A stretch of 64,000 bases of DNA from UMGS1484 sp045593325 (GTDB lineage Bacteria > Bacillota > Clostridia > Oscillospirales > Acutalibacteraceae): NCBI GenBank assembly GCA_045593325.1, contig JAZNWL010000008.1, forward strand, positions 8,928-72,927. Direction: 5' to 3'. Below are positions 25,990 through 34,897 of this stretch, piece after piece. The notes below the pieces were generated by a model. It was not told where the DNA came from. It did not search any database and saw only the letters and a list, made by a program, of their open reading frames with translations. The stretch's first letter is position 1, and every line of letters begins with the position of its first letter. Position numbers and translations under genes: made by a program.

Positions 25990-26802
25990 ATGTTTGGTGT
26001 TTTAAAGGAAATTTTTTCCGACCACATTCACAACACAAACCAAATCGTCAAGATGGCAAAAGCCGATTTGGTGAAAACCTACCGCGGTGCTGCCCTGGGT
26101 TGGTCCTGGGCGGTGATCAAGCCTTGCGTTACTTTGTTTACCTATTGGGTAACCTTCAGCATTGGCTTGCGGGCAGGGGGCAACGTAAACGGGTTCCCCT
26201 TCTTTTTGTGGTTGGCAATCGGGATCGTTCCCTGGTTTTACATGAACGAAATGCTCACCCAAGGCACCGAAAGCATTCGGAAATACAAATATCTGGTGAC
26301 CAAAATGAAATTCCCCATGTCCATCATCCCCACCTTTGTCAGCCTGTCCAAGCTGATGATCAACGTGGTGCTGTTAAGCATTGTGGTGGTGCTGTTCTGG
26401 ATCATGGGGTATCCCCCTACCATTTACTATTTGCAACTGCCCTTGTTCGTGGGATTTTCCTTTTTGTTCTTTACCCTGTGGGCGCAGTTTGCTTCTCTGT
26501 TTGCCGCCATCAGCCACGATTTCGCCAATTTGGTGAAATCCTTCATTACCCCCATCTTCTGGCTTTCGGGGATTCTTTGGCGGGCAGACAGTTTTGAAGG
26601 CAACGTGTGGATCGAACGGTTTTTGAACCTGAACCCCGTGACCTTCTTAACCGGCGGATTCCGTGACAGTCTGATCTTCGACCGCTGGTTCTGGGAATCC
26701 CCCAAAAAATGCTTGTATTTCACCTGTTGGCTGGTGATTCTCACCCTGCTTTCGGTATGGGCTCACCGCCGCCTGCGGAAAGACATTCCCGACGTTTTAT
26801 AA
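25990..26802 (+). CDS. ABC-2 type permease for polysaccharide or teichoic acid export (TagG-like)
   Basis: A 270-residue membrane protein with about six hydrophobic segments and the ABC-2 features YRGAALGWSWAVIKPC and the C-terminal NPVTFLTGGFRDSL. This pattern is that of the TagG/Wzm/RfbD group, which exports lipid-linked polymers. ATG at 25990 has ACGGAG upstream. It pairs with the ATPase 13 bases downstream, and lies behind the priming glycosyltransferase, suggesting a surface polymer; the biosynthetic glycosyltransferases are not in this window. Confidence 0.88.
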   Translation: MFGVLKEIFSDHIHNTNQIVKMAKADLVKTYRGAALGWSWAVIKPCVTLFTYWVTFSIGLRAGGNVNGFPFFLWLAIGIVPWFYMNEMLTQGTESIRKYKYLVTKMKFPMSIIPTFVSLSKLMINVVLLSIVVVLFWIMGYPPTIYYLQLPLFVGFSFLFFTLWAQFASLFAAISHDFANLVKSFITPIFWLSGILWRADSFEGNVWIERFLNLNPVTFLTGGFRDSLIFDRWFWESPKKCLYFTCWLVILTLLSVWAHRRLRKDIPDVL

Positions 26803-26815
26803 GGAGGAGCGAACA

Positions 26816-27571
26816 ATGGAACAAAAAACAGTCATTCGCTTTTCCCACGTAAACAAGGTTTACTATTTATACAAAAGCAGTAAACAACGGCTCATCGGTA
26901 CCCTGTTCCGCCGTCACAAAAACTGCAAAAAGAAACTGGCGATCAACGACCTTTCCTTTGAAATCAAACAAGGGGAAGCAGTGGCGTTCTTAGGGCGCAA
27001 CGGCGCCGGGAAATCCACCATTTTAAAAATGATTACTGAAGTTTCCTACCCCACCGACGGGGAAATCTACGTGGACGGTCGGGTGGGTGCTCTGCTGGAA
27101 CTGTCCGCCGGGTTTGACCCTGAATTTACAGGACGGGAAAACATTTATTTAAAAGGCCACCTGTTGGGGCTGAAAGACCCTGAAATCAAAGCCCTGGAGC
27201 CGGATATTGTGGAGTTTGCCGCCTTGGGAGATTACATTGACCAACCGGTTCGCACCTATTCCAGCGGGATGAAAGCCCGTTTGGGTTTTTCCATTAACGT
27301 GAACATTAAGCCTGACATTTTAATTGTGGACGAAGCCCTCAGCGTGGGGGACGAAGAATTCCGCAAAAAATGTACCACCCGCATGAACGAATTGTTGGCA
27401 AACAAAAACATTACCCTGATGTTTGTTACCCACTCCATCAGCGTTGCCAAATCCTTCTGCAAACGGGGCATTGTCATGAACAACGGCAAGATTTTGTTTG
27501 ACGGTCCCATTGATGAAGCGGCAGAGCGTTACAACAAACTCATCACCGCAGGAAAGAAAAAGCAGGCTTGA
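26816..27571 (+). CDS. ABC transporter ATPase for polysaccharide or teichoic acid export (TagH-like)
   Basis: A 251-residue ATPase with Walker A FLGRNGAGKSTILK, signature YSSGMKARLGFS (the S-S-G-M variant usual for TagH/Wzt), Walker B ILIVDEALSVGD and switch His in VTHS. The Gly-Arg-Glu-Asn motif (FTGRENIYL) is also typical of the group. No C-terminal carbohydrate-binding extension is present, so it is the short TagH type. Confidence 0.9.
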   Translation: MEQKTVIRFSHVNKVYYLYKSSKQRLIGTLFRRHKNCKKKLAINDLSFEIKQGEAVAFLGRNGAGKSTILKMITEVSYPTDGEIYVDGRVGALLELSAGFDPEFTGRENIYLKGHLLGLKDPEIKALEPDIVEFAALGDYIDQPVRTYSSGMKARLGFSINVNIKPDILIVDEALSVGDEEFRKKCTTRMNELLANKNITLMFVTHSISVAKSFCKRGIVMNNGKILFDGPIDEAAERYNKLITAGKKKQA

Positions 27572-27584
27572 TTGTATATTTTTT

Positions 27585-27606
27585 TGCATAAATGAATATT
27601 TATGCA
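27585..27606 (+). promoter_or_regulatory. Candidate ArgR operator (ARG box)
   Basis: Perfect inverted repeat with arms TGCATAAAT and ATTTATGCA around gaat, which contains TGAATATTTATGCA, one base from the classical ARG-box core. Half sites TTTATGCA (before -35) and TGCATAA (between -35 and -10) recur at the argG promoter. There is no T-run behind it, so a terminator for the preceding ABC gene is less likely. Confidence 0.5.
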
Positions 27607-27708
27607 ATCTCACCTTTGGAAATTTACCGAATTTCCCCACCATTAAACCCTTTTATTATGCAGATATGCCAAATCTTACAGGGACAGCGGATTTTTATGC
27701 ATCTTCCC

Positions 27709-27737
27709 TTGACAATTCCTGCATAACTTTGTATAAT
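27709..27737 (+). promoter_or_regulatory. Promoter of the arginine operon
   Basis: TTGACA (27709-27714), 17 bases, TATAAT (27732-27737), consensus on both sides; the spacer contains a TGCATAA half site. GGAGG at 27762-27766 precedes argG. Confidence 0.85.
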
Positions 27738-27776
27738 ATTCAACAGTATCAATACTTTATTCGGAGGCTATATACC

Positions 27777-29003
27777 ATGAACAAGCAAGACATTAAAAAA
27801 GTAGTTCTCGCCTATTCCGGCGGACTTGACACTTCCATCATTATTCCTTGGTTAAAGGAAAACTACAACAACTGCGAAGTCATCGCCGTTTCTGGCAACG
27901 TTGGCCAGGCAGACGAGTTGGAAGGTCTGGAAGAAAAAGCCATTAAAACCGGCGCTTCCAAATGCTACATTGAAGATCTCACCGAAGAATTTGTAAACGA
28001 TTTCATTGTTCCCACCGTAAAAGCAGGGGCAATGTATGAACAATATATGTTGGGTACTTCCTTTGCCCGTCCCATTATTGCCAAACGCATTGTGGAAATT
28101 GCTTTGGCTGAAGGGGCAGACGCCATTTGCCACGGTTGCACCGGGAAAGGCAATGACCAGGTTCGTTTCGAATTGGCAATCAAGGCTTTCGCTCCCGATA
28201 TGCCTATCATTGCTCCCTGGCGGGAATGGGATATCAAATCCCGTGAGGAAGAAATCGCTTATGCCGAAGCCCACAACATTCCTTTGAAAATTACCAGAGA
28301 AACCAACTATTCCAAAGACAAGAACCTGTGGCACTTGAGCCATGAAGGGCTGGACTTGGAAGATCCCGGTAACGAACCCACTTACGAAAAGAAAGGGTTC
28401 CTGGAAATGGGTGTTTCCCCCATTGACGCTCCCGACGTGCCCACCTACATCACCCTGGATTTTGAAAAAGGGGTTCCCGTGGCTTTGAATGACCAAAAAA
28501 TGACCGCCAAAGAAATTGTTCTGGCTCTCAATAAATTGGGTGGCGAAAACGGTATCGGTCTTCTGGATATCGTGGAAAACCGTTTGGTTGGTATGAAATG
28601 CCGCGGCGTTTACGAAACTCCCGGCGGTGCCATTCTTTACAAAGCCCTGAACGTGTTGGAAACCCTTTGCCTTGACAAATATGCCGCTCACAAAAAACAA
28701 GAACTGGCTGTTACCTTTGCTGATTTGGTTTACAACGGTCAATGGTTCACTCCCCTGCGGGAAGCCTTGTCTGCTTTTGTGGACGTGCTTATGGAAAACT
28801 GCACCGGTAAAGTTCGTTTGAAACTGTATAAAGGCAACATGATCAATGCCGGGGTCTGGAGTGACTATTCCTTGTACGATCCCGAAATTGCCACCTTCGA
28901 TGAAGACGAAGTTTACAACCAAGCAGATGCCACCGGCTTTATCAACCTCTTTGGGCTTCCCATTGAAGTGCAAGCCAGAGCCAATCTGAAAAATAAAAAA
29001 TAA
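27777..29003 (+). CDS. argG: Argininosuccinate synthase
   Basis: Joins citrulline and aspartate with ATP hydrolysis to AMP. The 408-residue protein starts MNKQDIKKVVLAYSGGLDTS, the ATP pyrophosphatase P-loop, and has GCTGKGNDQVRFE and APWREWD. ATG at 27777 carries the ribosome site; the upstream open frame crosses the promoter and is rejected. First gene of the arginine operon argG-argH-transporter-argF-carA-carB. Confidence 0.97.
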   Translation: MNKQDIKKVVLAYSGGLDTSIIIPWLKENYNNCEVIAVSGNVGQADELEGLEEKAIKTGASKCYIEDLTEEFVNDFIVPTVKAGAMYEQYMLGTSFARPIIAKRIVEIALAEGADAICHGCTGKGNDQVRFELAIKAFAPDMPIIAPWREWDIKSREEEIAYAEAHNIPLKITRETNYSKDKNLWHLSHEGLDLEDPGNEPTYEKKGFLEMGVSPIDAPDVPTYITLDFEKGVPVALNDQKMTAKEIVLALNKLGGENGIGLLDIVENRLVGMKCRGVYETPGGAILYKALNVLETLCLDKYAAHKKQELAVTFADLVYNGQWFTPLREALSAFVDVLMENCTGKVRLKLYKGNMINAGVWSDYSLYDPEIATFDEDEVYNQADATGFINLFGLPIEVQARANLKNKK

Positions 29004-29020
29004 TTGGAGTATACCCCATT

Positions 29021-30397
29021 ATGAGTAATAAAATGTGGGCAGGGCGGTTTGCCAAAGCCTTGGATAAAGAAGCAGACGACTTTAACTCCTCCATTCATTT
29101 TGACTGCAAAATGTTTCGGCAGGATATTAAAGGCTCTATGGCGCACGCCGCCATGTTAGGCGCCCAAAAAATCATTGGGCAGGACGACAGCGATCTGATC
29201 ATCAAAACCCTGGAAGAAATTTTAGCCGATCTGGAAAGCGGTTCCCTTTCCTTCGATATGGATGCGGAAGATATTCATATGTTTGTGGAAGCCGAACTGA
29301 CAAAACGCATCGGGGACATTGGCAAACGGCTTCACACCGCCCGCAGCCGAAACGACCAGGTGGCGGTGGATATTCGTTTGTATTTGAGAGATGAAGCAAG
29401 TGAGGTTGTTTCTTTACTGAAAAAACTCCTTGCCGCCATTGTGGGGCAAGCCAAGGAACACACCCTTACCATTATGCCCGGGTACACCCATTTGCAACGG
29501 GCACAACCCGTGACCTTTGCCCATCATTTAATGGCTTACGCTATGATGTTCACCCGTGACATTACCCGTGTGGAAGATGCGGTGCGTCGCATGAACTACT
29601 GTCCCTTGGGCAGTTGTGCACTGGCGGGCACCACCTACCCCACCAATCGGGAAATGACCGCTGAAAAATTAGCCTTTGACGGCATTATGCTCAACTCCAT
29701 TGACGGGGTGTCCGACCGTGACTTCTGTGTGGAACTCATGAGTGCCTTTGCCCTCATCATGACCCACCTTTCCCGTTTTTCCGAAGAAGTTATTCTTTGG
29801 TCTTCCTGGGAATTCAAATTTGTGGAACTGGACGACAGTTACACCACAGGGTCTTCCATTATGCCCCAAAAGAAAAACCCCGACATGGCAGAACTGGTGC
29901 GGGGAAAAACCGGACGGGTGTATGGAGATCTGATGGCATTGCTCACCACCTTAAAGGGAATTCCTCTTGCTTACAATAAAGATATGCAGGAAGATAAGGA
30001 AGCCATTTTCGACAGTTTGGAAACGGTGAAAAAATGTCTTTCCATTTTCGCTCCCATGATCGAAACCATGAAACCCATTCCCGAAAATATGCGCAAGGCC
30101 GCCAAGGAAGGCTTTATCAACGCCACCGACCTTGCCGACTATTTGGTGAAAAAGGGGCTCCCCTTCCGGGATGCGTATAAACTGGTTGGTCAACTGGTTG
30201 CGTTGTGCATTGAAAAACATACCGTATTAGAGGATCTGCCTTTGGAAGAATATAAGGCTTATTCCGATTTGTTTGAAGAAGATCTGAAAGATGCCATTTC
30301 CCTGGAAACCTGCACCTTCAGCCGTACTTCGGCAGGAGGACCTTGCCCCGAGTCGGTGGCGACTCAAATTGAATATGTCGCAAAATTCTTATCATAA
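29021..30397 (+). CDS. argH: Argininosuccinate lyase
   Basis: Splits argininosuccinate to arginine and fumarate. The 458 residues have TARSRNDQVAVDIRLY, the GYTHLQRAQPVTFAHH motif with catalytic His, and the flexible signature loop TGSSIMPQKKNPDMAELVRGK (catalytic Ser; quoted in part GSSIMPQKKNP). Located 17 bases after argG. Confidence 0.97.
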   Translation: MSNKMWAGRFAKALDKEADDFNSSIHFDCKMFRQDIKGSMAHAAMLGAQKIIGQDDSDLIIKTLEEILADLESGSLSFDMDAEDIHMFVEAELTKRIGDIGKRLHTARSRNDQVAVDIRLYLRDEASEVVSLLKKLLAAIVGQAKEHTLTIMPGYTHLQRAQPVTFAHHLMAYAMMFTRDITRVEDAVRRMNYCPLGSCALAGTTYPTNREMTAEKLAFDGIMLNSIDGVSDRDFCVELMSAFALIMTHLSRFSEEVILWSSWEFKFVELDDSYTTGSSIMPQKKNPDMAELVRGKTGRVYGDLMALLTTLKGIPLAYNKDMQEDKEAIFDSLETVKKCLSIFAPMIETMKPIPENMRKAAKEGFINATDLADYLVKKGLPFRDAYKLVGQLVALCIEKHTVLEDLPLEEYKAYSDLFEEDLKDAISLETCTFSRTSAGGPCPESVATQIEYVAKFLS

Positions 30398-30421
30398 AAA
30401 AGAGATTAGGAGAAAACAATC

Positions 30422-31240
30422 ATGAAAAAATTACTTGCTCTTGTATTAGCCCTTACCCTTTGCCTTTGCTTTGTTGGCTGCGGTGATGACACCCAAACTG
30501 TAAGTCCCACCGATACCGAAAACAAACTGGTTATGGCTACCAACGCCGCTTTCCCTCCCTATGAATACGTTGAAAACGGTGAATTCGCCGGTATCGACGT
30601 GGAGATCGCCGGTTTGATTGCCGAAAAATTGGGAAAAGAATTGGTCATTGAAGACGTAGACTTCGGCGCCATCATCGGCGGTGTTCAAACCGGTAAATAC
30701 GACATGGGTATGGCAGGGATGACCGTTACCGACGAACGGAAACAAAGTGTTAATTTCTCTACCACTTATGCCACCGGGATTCAATCGGTTATCGTTGCGG
30801 AAGACAGCGCTTACGCTTCCTTTGAAGATTTCTACACCGGTTTTGAAACCGTTGACGGCGAAGAAGTTCCTGCCGGCGTAAAAGAAGGCATTAAGATCGG
30901 TGTGCAACAAGATACCACCGGTGATATTTATTCTTCCGACGAACCCAACAACTGGGGCTTTGGTGAAGATAACGTCATTCGCTACAAAACCGGTGCCGAT
31001 GCTGTGCAAGCTTTGAAAACCGGCAAAGTAACTGCTGTGATCATTGACAACGAACCTGCTAAATCTTTTGTGGATTCCACCTCCGGCCTTAAAATTCTGG
31101 AAGGTGAATATGCCTATGAAGATTATGCTATTGCCATTGCCAAAGACAATGAACAATTATTAACCGATATCAACAAAGCTTTGGACGAACTTACCAAAGA
31201 AGGTAAGATCCAAGCCATTATCGACAAATACATTAAGTAA
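30422..31240 (+). CDS. Amino-acid ABC transporter substrate-binding lipoprotein (arginine candidate)
   Basis: A 272-residue lipoprotein: signal peptide MKKLLALVLALTLCLCFVGC with lipobox F-V-G-C at residue ~20, then a type-2 periplasmic-binding fold with NAAFPPYEYVENGEFAGIDVE, MAGMTVTDERKQSVNFS and a TAVIIDNEPAK hinge. These are features of family-3 solute-binding proteins for polar amino acids. Its place between argH and argF suggests arginine or a precursor (ornithine, citrulline); sequence alone does not settle this. Confidence 0.85.
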   Translation: MKKLLALVLALTLCLCFVGCGDDTQTVSPTDTENKLVMATNAAFPPYEYVENGEFAGIDVEIAGLIAEKLGKELVIEDVDFGAIIGGVQTGKYDMGMAGMTVTDERKQSVNFSTTYATGIQSVIVAEDSAYASFEDFYTGFETVDGEEVPAGVKEGIKIGVQQDTTGDIYSSDEPNNWGFGEDNVIRYKTGADAVQALKTGKVTAVIIDNEPAKSFVDSTSGLKILEGEYAYEDYAIAIAKDNEQLLTDINKALDELTKEGKIQAIIDKYIK

Positions 31241-31255
31241 ATTGCACTGCAAACA

Positions 31256-31300
31256 AGACCTCATAACAGAGGAAGTTCCTTCCTCTGCTTTGAGGTCATT
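31256..31300 (+). promoter_or_regulatory. Intra-operon stem-loop after the binding-protein gene
   Basis: Two-part inverted repeat: outer arms GACCTCA/TGAGGTC and inner arms CAGAGGAAG/CTTCCTCTG, with no T-run. Such hairpins downstream of binding-protein genes commonly stabilise the upstream mRNA so that more binding protein than permease is made; that role is inferred here. Confidence 0.6.
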
Positions 31301-31354
31301 GTGCTGTATATTCCTGCTTTTCTTTGGAAATTTCTTTAAAGGAGTCACCACAAT

Positions 31355-32089
31355 ATGTCTGAATGGTTTCAAAGTTTCTGTGATGATTTTAAACTGAACT
31401 TTATTAACGACGATCGCTGGGAATGGTTGCTGGAAGGGTTATTGCAAACCTTGAAAATCACCTTCTTTGCTGTGCTTCTGGGCATAGCCATTGGGGTAGT
31501 GATCGCCATTGTCCGTTCCACCTTCGATACCGGCAAAGAGTCGTTAAAAAGCAGAAATAAAGTATCTTACTACATACTTGGTTTCTTTAACGTTTTGTGT
31601 AATATCTACCTGACGGTCATTCGGGGTACCCCGGTTGTAGTTCAGTTGTTGATCATGTACTTTATTATTTTCGCCTCCTCCAACAACGGAGGAATGGTTG
31701 CAACCCTTGCTTTCGGTATCAATTCCGGTGCCTACGTGGCAGAAATCTTCCGAAGCGGTATCATGGCCATTGATAAGGGCCAGATGGAAGCAGGTCGCAG
31801 TTTGGGTCTGAATTATTTGCAAACCATGTTGTATATTGTGATTCCCCAAATGTTCAAGGTGGTACTTCCCACCCTGTGTAACGAATTTATCGTGCTGTTA
31901 AAAGAAACCTCCATTGCCGGGTACGTAGGCATTCGGGATCTCACCAAAGCCGGTGACCTGATTCGCGGCAGAACCTTCTCTGCCTTTATGCCCTTATTTG
32001 CCGTGGCATTGATCTACCTTGCCATTGTTATGCTCTTTACTTGGCTGGTTGGCAAATTAGAAAGGAGGTTGCGCAACAGTGACCACTAA
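31355..32089 (+). CDS. Amino-acid ABC transporter permease (HisMQ family)
   Basis: A 244-residue membrane protein with four to five hydrophobic segments and the polar-amino-acid permease motifs LLEGLLQTLKITFFAVLLG, TVIRGTPVVVQLLI and the EAA loop EAGRSLGLNYLQTMLYIVIPQ (quoted in part: EAGRSLGL). Overlaps the ATPase gene by 11 bases. A single permease implies a homodimer. Confidence 0.92.
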   Translation: MSEWFQSFCDDFKLNFINDDRWEWLLEGLLQTLKITFFAVLLGIAIGVVIAIVRSTFDTGKESLKSRNKVSYYILGFFNVLCNIYLTVIRGTPVVVQLLIMYFIIFASSNNGGMVATLAFGINSGAYVAEIFRSGIMAIDKGQMEAGRSLGLNYLQTMLYIVIPQMFKVVLPTLCNEFIVLLKETSIAGYVGIRDLTKAGDLIRGRTFSAFMPLFAVALIYLAIVMLFTWLVGKLERRLRNSDH

Positions 32090-32822
32090 TACCAAAACTT
32101 TAATTGAAGTTGAAAATCTGCAAAAGAATTTCGATGAGATCCACGTGCTCAACGGCATTGACCTGAAGATCAACCAAGGAGACGTGGTGGTGGTGATCGG
32201 CCCTTCCGGTTCGGGGAAATCCACCTTTTTACGTACCCTGAATTTATTGGAAACCCCCACCGGGGGACGTATTTACTTCAACGGAACCGACATTACCGAC
32301 CCGGGCAACAACATTAACCTTCACCGTCAAAAAATGGGGATGGTGTTCCAACAGTTTAACCTGTTCCCTCACATGACGGTTTTGAAAAACATGACCCTGG
32401 CTCCCATGAAGCTTCTGAAAAAAACCAAGGAAGAAGCCGAAGCAAAAGCCATGGAACTGTTAAAAATGGTTGGGCTGGAAGACCGTTGTGACGCCTACCC
32501 CTCTCAACTGTCCGGGGGGCAAAAACAACGGGTCGCCATTGTACGGGCGTTGTGCATGGAACCTGACGTGATGCTGTTTGACGAACCCACCTCGGCACTG
32601 GACCCTGAAATGGTTGGGGAAGTGCTGGACGTTATGAAAGACCTTGCCCGAAAAGGCATGACCATGGTGGTGGTAACCCACGAAATGGGATTTGCCAAGG
32701 AAGTGGGCAGTCGGGTTCTGTTTTTAGACGAAGGGGTTGTTGTGGAAGACGGCACACCCCAAGATATTTTTGAAAATCCCCAAAGTGAACGGTTGCAATC
32801 CTTCTTGGCAAAAGTTCTGTAA
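32079..32822 (+). CDS. Amino-acid ABC transporter ATPase (GlnQ/ArtP family)
   Basis: A 247-residue ATPase starting at a GTG (32079) inside the permease gene. It has Walker A GPSGSGKSTFLRTLN, Q-loop VFQQFNLFPHMTVL, signature LSGGQKQRVAIVRAL and Walker B VMLFDEPTSALDPE, with VVTHEMGFA. Highest resemblance is to polar-amino-acid importers. 14 bases before argF. Confidence 0.93.
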   Translation: MTTNTKTLIEVENLQKNFDEIHVLNGIDLKINQGDVVVVIGPSGSGKSTFLRTLNLLETPTGGRIYFNGTDITDPGNNINLHRQKMGMVFQQFNLFPHMTVLKNMTLAPMKLLKKTKEEAEAKAMELLKMVGLEDRCDAYPSQLSGGQKQRVAIVRALCMEPDVMLFDEPTSALDPEMVGEVLDVMKDLARKGMTMVVVTHEMGFAKEVGSRVLFLDEGVVVEDGTPQDIFENPQSERLQSFLAKVL

Positions 32823-32836
32823 TAGGAGAAACGAGC

Positions 32837-33820
32837 ATGGATATTAAAGGAAGACACTTTTTAAAATTATTAGACTACACTCCCGAAGAAATTGAAGGAC
32901 TGCTGACCCTGGCGGCTGAATTCAAAGCCAAGAAAAAAGCGGGCATCGTTCATCGGATCCACGAAGGCAAAAACATTGCCTTGATTTTTGAAAAAACCAG
33001 TACCCGTACCCGTTGCGCTTTTGAAGTTGCCGCCCACGACCTGGGTATGGGGGTTACCTATTTAGACCCTGCCGGTTCCCAGATCGGCAAAAAAGAAAGT
33101 ATTGCCGACACCGCCAGAGTACTTGGCAGAATGTTCGACGGCATTGAATATCGGGGTTACGGACAAGCCATTGTGGAAGAACTGGCAGCCCATGCGGGGG
33201 TTCCCGTTTGGAACGGCTTAACCGACGAATTCCACCCCACTCAGATCTTAGCCGACTTTTTAACCATTCGGGAACAGTTCGGCAAACTGAAAGGTATTAA
33301 CTTTGTATACATGGGAGATTCCCGTTTTAATATGGCAAACTCCCTGATGATCGGATGCGCCAAAATGGGGGTCAACTTTACCGCCTGCGCACCCAAAGAA
33401 TATTTCCCCGACCCTGCTTTGATTGCCAAAGCAGAAGAACTTGCCAAAGAGTCGGGGGCAACCCTTACCTTTGAAACCGACCCCAAAAAAGCGGTGCAAA
33501 ACGCCAACGTTTTGTATACCGACGTTTGGGTTTCCATGGGGGAACCTGTGGAAGTTTGGGAAAAGCGAATTCAAGAACTTTCTCCCTATCAGATCAATCA
33601 GGAATTAATGGACCTGGCGGCGGAAAATGCGGTATTTATGCATTGCCTGCCTGCCTTCCATGATCATAAAACCGTCATCGGCAAAGAAATGGGCGAAAAA
33701 TTCGGGCGGGACAGTATGGAAGTTACCCATGAAGTTTTCGAAAGTGAACGTTCCATTGTGTTTGACCAGGCGGAAAACCGTATGCACACTATCAAGGCCG
33801 TTATGGCGGCCACGCTGTAA
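32837..33820 (+). CDS. argF: Ornithine carbamoyltransferase
   Basis: Makes citrulline from ornithine and carbamoyl phosphate. The 327 residues have the carbamoyl-phosphate loop FEKTSTRTRCAFE, the DEFHPTQ motif, the ornithine-binding YMGDSRFNMANSL (equivalent of GDxxNN) and the catalytic HCLPAFHD. It stands directly before carAB, which supplies carbamoyl phosphate. The biosynthetic context (argG, argH) argues against the catabolic deiminase-pathway role. Confidence 0.96.
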   Translation: MDIKGRHFLKLLDYTPEEIEGLLTLAAEFKAKKKAGIVHRIHEGKNIALIFEKTSTRTRCAFEVAAHDLGMGVTYLDPAGSQIGKKESIADTARVLGRMFDGIEYRGYGQAIVEELAAHAGVPVWNGLTDEFHPTQILADFLTIREQFGKLKGINFVYMGDSRFNMANSLMIGCAKMGVNFTACAPKEYFPDPALIAKAEELAKESGATLTFETDPKKAVQNANVLYTDVWVSMGEPVEVWEKRIQELSPYQINQELMDLAAENAVFMHCLPAFHDHKTVIGKEMGEKFGRDSMEVTHEVFESERSIVFDQAENRMHTIKAVMAATL

Positions 33821-33838
33821 CAGAAAGGGTGATTATCT

Positions 33839-34897
33839 ATGAGAAAAGCCTATTTAGTATTGGAAGACGGCAGCGTTTTTGAAGGCTTCGGCTTTGGTGC
33901 CGAAAGCGGCTGTCTTGGGGAACTTGTTTTCACCACCGGGGTTTGCGGATACGTGGAATCCTTAACCGACCCTGCTTATTACGGGAAGATCCTTCTTCAA
34001 ACCTTCCCCCTGATCGGCAACTACGGCATCATGGAGGAAGATTTCCAAGGGGCGTGCCACGTGAAAGGTTACGTGGTGCGGGAATGGTGTAATACCCCCT
34101 CTAACTTCCGTTGTGAATATGACATTGATACCTTCCTGAAAAATCAAGGGGTGCCCGGCATCTACGGGGTGGATACCCGCGAGATCACCCGTCTTTTGCG
34201 GGAAAAGGGGTCCATGAATGCCATGATCACCGATACCCTCCCTGCCGATATGGACGCTATCAAGGCATACAAAATTGAAAAGGCTGTAGAAGCCGTTACC
34301 TGCAAAAAGGTTGCCACCTTCCCTGCCGATAAGGAAACCTACAAGGTTGTTCTGTGGGATCTGGGATATAAAAAATATCTGGTGGAATCCCTGCAAAGTG
34401 TTGGTTGCTCGGTGACTGTGGTTCCCGCTTCCATCACCGCAGAAGAAATTCTTGCCATGAATCCCAATGGGGTGGTTGTGGCAGGGGGTCCCGGGGATCC
34501 TGCCGAAAACACCGCCCTCATTGCCCAAGTTGCCGCTTTGATGGGCAAAGTTCCTATGCTGGGCATTGATCTGGGGCATCTGGTAATGGCCCTTGCCCAG
34601 GGCGGTCAAGTGCAAAAAATGAAACACGGGCATCACGGGGGCAACCAACCTGCCCGGGAAGTGGGAACACTTCGAACCTTCATCACCGCCCAAAATCACA
34701 ACTATGCGGTGCTTTCCGACAGTGTGAACACCGGTAAACGTTCTTACTACAACGCCAACGACAATTCCTGCGAAGGCATGGATTATAAAGACCTGAAGGC
34801 ATTTTCGGTTGCCTTCCAACCCGAATCCCACAAAGGCAACCGCAATCCCGCCTTTGTATTCACCCAATTTGCAAACTTGATGGGAGGTAATGAATAA
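33839..34897 (+). CDS. carA: Carbamoyl-phosphate synthase small-subunit homologue with a disabled glutaminase site
   Basis: A 352-residue CarA homologue: N-terminal small-subunit domain (VLEDGSVFEGFGFG, GIYGVDTREITRLLREKG) and a C-terminal class-I glutamine amidotransferase fold (VVAGGPGDP, AQNHNYAVL). In working CarA the nucleophile lies in GICLGHQ and the catalytic dyad in HPE. Here the first reads GIDLGHL (Asp244 in place of Cys) and the second reads FQPES (Gln327 in place of His, Glu329 kept), and the PGP that normally follows is KGN. Glutamine hydrolysis by the known mechanism is therefore not expected. The frame is otherwise intact, so this is not simple decay. It probably serves as a structural subunit for an ammonia-dependent enzyme, compare animal CPS I, where the Cys is also lost. 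Stop overlaps the carB start by one base. Confidence 0.9.
   Translation: MRKAYLVLEDGSVFEGFGFGAESGCLGELVFTTGVCGYVESLTDPAYYGKILLQTFPLIGNYGIMEEDFQGACHVKGYVVREWCNTPSNFRCEYDIDTFLKNQGVPGIYGVDTREITRLLREKGSMNAMITDTLPADMDAIKAYKIEKAVEAVTCKKVATFPADKETYKVVLWDLGYKKYLVESLQSVGCSVTVVPASITAEEILAMNPNGVVVAGGPGDPAENTALIAQVAALMGKVPMLGIDLGHLVMALAQGGQVQKMKHGHHGGNQPAREVGTLRTFITAQNHNYAVLSDSVNTGKRSYYNANDNSCEGMDYKDLKAFSVAFQPESHKGNRNPAFVFTQFANLMGGNE

Noticed and set aside
32837..33820. argF as part of a catabolic arginine deiminase pathway
   Set aside because: No arcA or carbamate kinase nearby; the gene lies between argH and carAB in a biosynthetic operon.
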